From positions 1-64,000 of the forward strand of contig WNLJ01000030.1 of assembly GCA_017114885.1 (NCBI GenBank): a stretch of 64,000 bases of DNA. Direction: 5' to 3'. The notes below the pieces were generated by a model. The model made no database searches and was not told where the DNA came from. It worked only from the letters and a program-made list of their open reading frames with translations. Of this stretch, positions 60,639 through 64,000 are shown piece after piece (within the stretch, counting starts at the first letter, position 1; the number at the start of each line of letters is the position of its first letter). Source of the DNA: Neisseriaceae bacterium PsAf (GTDB lineage Bacteria > Pseudomonadota > Gammaproteobacteria > Burkholderiales > Neisseriaceae). The translations under genes and the position numbers were made by a program.

Positions 60639-63263
60639 TTACTTATCTTGTAATACTTTTTCTATAGAATTTAACACTTCAGGTAATTGTGGATTATGAG
60701 GTGCAGCACCTTGTGCCAAATCAGGGCGACCTCCTCCTTTACCATTTAACGGTTTTAAAATATATTTAACTAAATCTACCGCTTTAATGCGGTTACTAAT
60801 CGGTTTGGAAACCCCCACACAAACAGAAACTTTATCTTCAATGATTGAATAAAAAACAACCACTAAATTTTCAGATCTACCTGTTAATTCTGGGACAGCT
60901 TCTCTTAAGACATTAGGCTCAAAAGGTAATTCTTCTACAATTAAAGCAAAATCACCCACTTGCTGCGCATTTTCAATCAAATCATCACTTACCTTCTTTA
61001 GGGTCTCAGCTCTCATCTGAATGAGATTGCGCTCTAACTTTTTACTATTACGCAAAATATTTTCAAGTTTAGGTAATAAATCATCAGCAGTTTGTGCTTT
61101 TAACTCTTCTAACATGGCACCAACTAATCTTTCTTGACTTTGTACCCATAAAATAGAAGCTTCTCCTGTAATCGCTTCGATACGTCTGATACCAGAAGCA
61201 ATACCCCCTTCTGCTACAATTTTAAAAAATCCAATTTGCCCCGTCCTTGCCACATGGGTGCCACCACATAATTCAGTAGAAAAATCTCCCATTTGCACCA
61301 CACGAACTTCATCACCATATTTTTCACCAAATAAAGCCATAGCTCCTGTATCAATCGCATCATCATATGACATAACTTGTTTAGAAACTTCCACATCGCG
61401 CATAATCTCTTGATTAACCAAAGACTCAATATTGATAAGCTCTTCTTCCGTTAAAGCATTCGGATGCGTAAAATCAAATCTTAATCTTTGACTGGTCACC
61501 AAAGAACCTCTTTGTTCAACATGTTCTCCCAGTATCTTTCTTAACGCTGCATGCAACAAATGAGTTGCACTATGATTTCTCATACTGTCTAAACGAGTAG
61601 GAGAATCAATCATGGCCATAACAGACTGTCCAACATGAATTGGTTCATCCATCACACTGCCCATATGTCCAAATACATCCGATTTAATTTTTTGTGTATC
61701 TTTCACTTGAAAAATTGGCTTTTGATCAACATAAAAGTATCCTATATCCCCGATCTGTCCACCACTTTCTGCATAAAACGGAGTCTCATCCAAAACAACA
61801 ACCCCTGGTTCCCTAGATTTCAATTGAGAAACAGGTTCTCCATCTTCATCATATAATGCCAAAATTTTTGCTGTTTGTTTTGTTCTATCATAACCAATAA
61901 ACTGAGTCGCAGGCCCTGTATATTCTAACTGACGCTCAGATTTAAATTGTGATGCTTGTCTTGCTCTTTCTTTTTGCAATTGCATTTCTTGATTAAATTC
62001 TGCTTCATCAACCGTAATATTTTTCTCTCGACAAATTTCTGTTGTCAAATCTAAAGGAAATCCATAAGTATCGTACAATTTAAAAGCTATTTTCCCAGGT
62101 AAAATCTTGGGATTGGTATTTAAAAAATCTTGTAAATAACCTATGCCATGTGTCAGAGTTTGAGAAAACTTTTCTTCTTCATCTAATAAAGTTTTTTGAA
62201 TAATCTCTTTTTTTTCTACTAGTTCTGGATAAGCCCGACCCATTTCAATAATCAAATCCGGCACCAAGCGATAAAAAAAGGAACTTTTTTGGCCTAGCTT
62301 ATACCCATGCCTAATAGCTCTTCTGATAATACGTCTTAATACATAAGAACGACCTTCATTACCTGGATAGACACCATCAGCAATCAAAAAACTACAAGTA
62401 CGAATATGATCTGCAATAACATTCAAAGATGAATTATTTTTTTCAAATGGCACGCCAACTTCTCTAGCTACGGCATGAATCAGATTTTGAAATAAATCAA
62501 TTTCAAAATTACTGTGCACTTTTTGCATAACCGCCGTAATTCTTTCCAAGCCCATTCCTGTATCTACCGATGGCTTAGGTAAAGGATTCATTTGACCTTT
62601 TTCATCTCGGTTATATTGCATGAAGACACAATTCCAGATTTCTACAAAACGATCACCATCTTCGTCTTTACTGCCTGGCGGCCCTCCAAAAACTTTCTCT
62701 CCATGATCATAGAAAATTTCAGTACATGGTCCACAGGGGCCTGTATCTCCCATTTGCCAAAAATTATCGGAGGCATATTTAGCCCCTTTATTGTCCCCAA
62801 TTCTGATAATCTTATCTTTAGGTAGTCCTATCTGTTGATGCCAAATATCATATGCTTCATCATCTTCTGCATAGACAGTAACTAATAATTTCTCTTTGGG
62901 AAGAGCGAGCCAATCACTTGAAGTAAGAAACGCCCATGCAAATTCAATCGCTTTTTCTTTGAAATAATCACCAAAACTAAAATTACCTAACATCTCGAAA
63001 AAAGTTAGATGCCTTGCTGTATAGCCCACATTTTCTAAATCATTATGTTTGCCACCTGCACGTACACATTTTTGTACCGAGGTAGCTCTTGTATAAGGTC
63101 GAGTATCAAATCCTAGAAAGACATCCTTAAACTGATTCATCCCTGCATTTACAAATAATAACGTGGGATCATTATTAGGAACCAACGAACTTGAAGGAAC
63201 TCTAGTATGTTTTTTAGACTCAAAAAAACGTAAAAAATTTTCTCTTATTTCTGATGTTTTCAT
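60639..63263 (-). CDS. alaS: alanyl-tRNA synthetase
   Basis: AlaS charges tRNA-Ala and edits mischarged serine and glycine. The 874-residue protein is full length: a class II catalytic core (FVNAGMNQFKDVFLG, TARHLTFFEMLGNFSFGDYF, GMGLERI), the editing domain with HSATHLLHAAL and CGGTHVARTG zinc-site residues, and the C-terminal C-Ala domain with the glycine-rich PLNGKGGGRPDLAQG near the end. The ribosome-binding site is weak. It lies 70 bases after the LOG-family gene in the same direction. Confidence 0.98.
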   Translation of the reverse strand: MKTSEIRENFLRFFESKKHTRVPSSSLVPNNDPTLLFVNAGMNQFKDVFLGFDTRPYTRATSVQKCVRAGGKHNDLENVGYTARHLTFFEMLGNFSFGDYFKEKAIEFAWAFLTSSDWLALPKEKLLVTVYAEDDEAYDIWHQQIGLPKDKIIRIGDNKGAKYASDNFWQMGDTGPCGPCTEIFYDHGEKVFGGPPGSKDEDGDRFVEIWNCVFMQYNRDEKGQMNPLPKPSVDTGMGLERITAVMQKVHSNFEIDLFQNLIHAVAREVGVPFEKNNSSLNVIADHIRTCSFLIADGVYPGNEGRSYVLRRIIRRAIRHGYKLGQKSSFFYRLVPDLIIEMGRAYPELVEKKEIIQKTLLDEEEKFSQTLTHGIGYLQDFLNTNPKILPGKIAFKLYDTYGFPLDLTTEICREKNITVDEAEFNQEMQLQKERARQASQFKSERQLEYTGPATQFIGYDRTKQTAKILALYDEDGEPVSQLKSREPGVVVLDETPFYAESGGQIGDIGYFYVDQKPIFQVKDTQKIKSDVFGHMGSVMDEPIHVGQSVMAMIDSPTRLDSMRNHSATHLLHAALRKILGEHVEQRGSLVTSQRLRFDFTHPNALTEEELINIESLVNQEIMRDVEVSKQVMSYDDAIDTGAMALFGEKYGDEVRVVQMGDFSTELCGGTHVARTGQIGFFKIVAEGGIASGIRRIEAITGEASILWVQSQERLVGAMLEELKAQTADDLLPKLENILRNSKKLERNLIQMRAETLKKVSDDLIENAQQVGDFALIVEELPFEPNVLREAVPELTGRSENLVVVFYSIIEDKVSVCVGVSKPISNRIKAVDLVKYILKPLNGKGGGRPDLAQGAAPHNPQLPEVLNSIEKVLQDK

Positions 63264-63333
63264 TTTTATATTAACTTTTAGCGTGGAATATGAATATGTT
63301 TATTTTATCGTAAATTAATGCTACTTGCCTATA

Positions 63334-63921
63334 TTAAAGACCTGTATTCATACGTTTATTAAAGTCAGGCATCTTAAAATTTCTCATAACTTGTACAAGA
63401 TCATCTATATTTTCATTAATACAAAACAACTGCATATTCTCCTTTGGAATAAATCCTGCATCTGACATCGTTTGCATTATATCAACAAAACTATCGAAAA
63501 AATGGTTAATATTTAAAAAACCAATTGGTTTTTCTAGTTGCCTTAATTGCAATCGAGACAAAACTTCGAATACCTCTTCATAAGTTCCTATCCCTCCTGG
63601 CAATACGATAAAACCGTCAGCAAGCTCTATCATTTTATCTTTTCGAATTGCCATATTAGGCACTACTTGCATTTCAATTAATTTTTCATAGCCCATTTCT
63701 TGACCTTGCAAAAATTCAGGAATAATACCTAAAATATCACCCCCTTCATCAATAACTGCTTGGGAAGTCGCTCCCATTAAACCTATACGACCACCTCCAA
63801 AAATTAATTTTATTTTATTTTGCGCTAAATAATGTCCTAATTCTTTAGCTTTCTGCTCATATTCAGGATGATTGCCTAAATTCGATCCACAAAAAAGAGT
63901 AATACTATTAATGGTATGCAT
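63334..63921 (-). CDS. LOG family nucleotide phosphoribohydrolase
   Basis: LOG-family (TIGR00730) proteins split nucleoside 5'-monophosphates into base and ribose 5-phosphate. The plant and some bacterial members act on cytokinin nucleotides, but many bacterial ones hydrolyse AMP. The 195-residue protein has SITLFCGSNLG at the start, LIFGGGRIGLMGATSQAVID, and the diagnostic PGGIGTYEEVFEVLSRLQL with its catalytic glutamate. GGAGATAAG fits the ATG at 63921. Five more in-frame codons upstream are not needed. Confidence 0.93.
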   Translation of the reverse strand: MHTINSITLFCGSNLGNHPEYEQKAKELGHYLAQNKIKLIFGGGRIGLMGATSQAVIDEGGDILGIIPEFLQGQEMGYEKLIEMQVVPNMAIRKDKMIELADGFIVLPGGIGTYEEVFEVLSRLQLRQLEKPIGFLNINHFFDSFVDIMQTMSDAGFIPKENMQLFCINENIDDLVQVMRNFKMPDFNKRMNTGL

Positions 63922-63943
63922 CTTATCTCCAAACAAAATAAAA

Positions 63944-63969
63944 TAGACTTATCACTCAGAATAAGTCTA
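63944..63969 (-). terminator. terminator of a gene beyond the right edge
   Basis: TAGACTTAT (63944-63952) and ATAAGTCTA (63961-63969) form a nine-pair stem with an eight-base loop. On the minus strand TTTTATTTTG follows. It would end a transcript entering from beyond 64000, and the frame KFNRVTESNM followed by TAG at 63969-63967 could be that gene's last residues. Confidence 0.6.
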
Positions 63970-64000
63970 CATATTACTCTCGGTAACTCTATTGAATTTT

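Noticed and set aside
63967-64000. End of a minus-strand gene entering from the right edge (KFNRVTESNM then stop)
   Set aside because: Ten codons cannot establish a gene. It is recorded only within the terminator entry.

Overview
The window is ordinary chromosome from a low-GC betaproteobacterium, most likely a member of the Neisseriales/Neisseriaceae. The evidence is an EarP/EF-P pair with Arg32 in EF-P, the order sdhCDAB-sdhE-gltA-sucA-sucB-lpd-sucC-sucD, a CysB-type regulator beside leuCD, LOS-type glycosyltransferases, a lipoprotein Cu/Zn superoxide dismutase, and GyrA/ParC of Neisseria-like spacing. I saw no canonical neisserial DNA uptake sequence, so this is probably not Neisseria itself. 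Almost everything is core metabolism. I recognise no rRNA, tRNA, intact insertion sequence, prophage or CRISPR array.

Layout: 0-7 kb holds tex, glnE, mdh and a DJ-1/PfpI protein. The block 7.5-20.4 kb carries most of the TCA cycle on the plus strand, cut by hairpins into sdhCDABE-gltA, sucAB, lpd and sucCD. The stretch 20.4-28.9 kb has an extradiol dioxygenase, a secreted esterase-like hydrolase, a thiolase, ribH-nusB, dnaJ, a MaoC-type hydratase and brnQ. At 28.9-30.9 kb a TPP riboswitch leads thiC. A membrane glycosyltransferase follows. At 32.7-34.4 kb lies a small gene-poor accessory patch with one unrecognised protein and a possible integrase remnant. Next come leuCD, cysB, a prolyl oligopeptidase, parC, an NlpC/P60 hydrolase, two sugar transferases, sodC, gdhA, a Pcm-like methyltransferase, alr and gyrA (34-51 kb). 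The last part holds earP-efp-eno, a frameshifted GNAT acetyltransferase, a lytic transglycosylase with trkH, lpxB, alaS and a LOG-family hydrolase.

How the genes work together: sdh, gltA, suc, lpd and mdh give an oxidative TCA cycle from oxaloacetate to succinate and on from malate. GdhA and GlnE link it to nitrogen assimilation. EarP rhamnosylates EF-P to relieve polyproline stalling. LpxB and the glycosyltransferases serve lipid A/LOS assembly. GyrA and ParC are the A subunits of both type II topoisomerases.

Points most worth a second look: a thiC leader that can switch between two exclusive pairings, one covering the start codon; an mdh terminator lying inside the glnE coding region; three DnaA-box matches in an AT-rich gap between gyrA and earP; the unrecognised membrane-anchored protein at 33194-34117 with a foldable leader; and the GNAT gene apparently broken by loss of one base. 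I found no clear new multi-gene system. The 33-34 kb patch is the best candidate for something undescribed.
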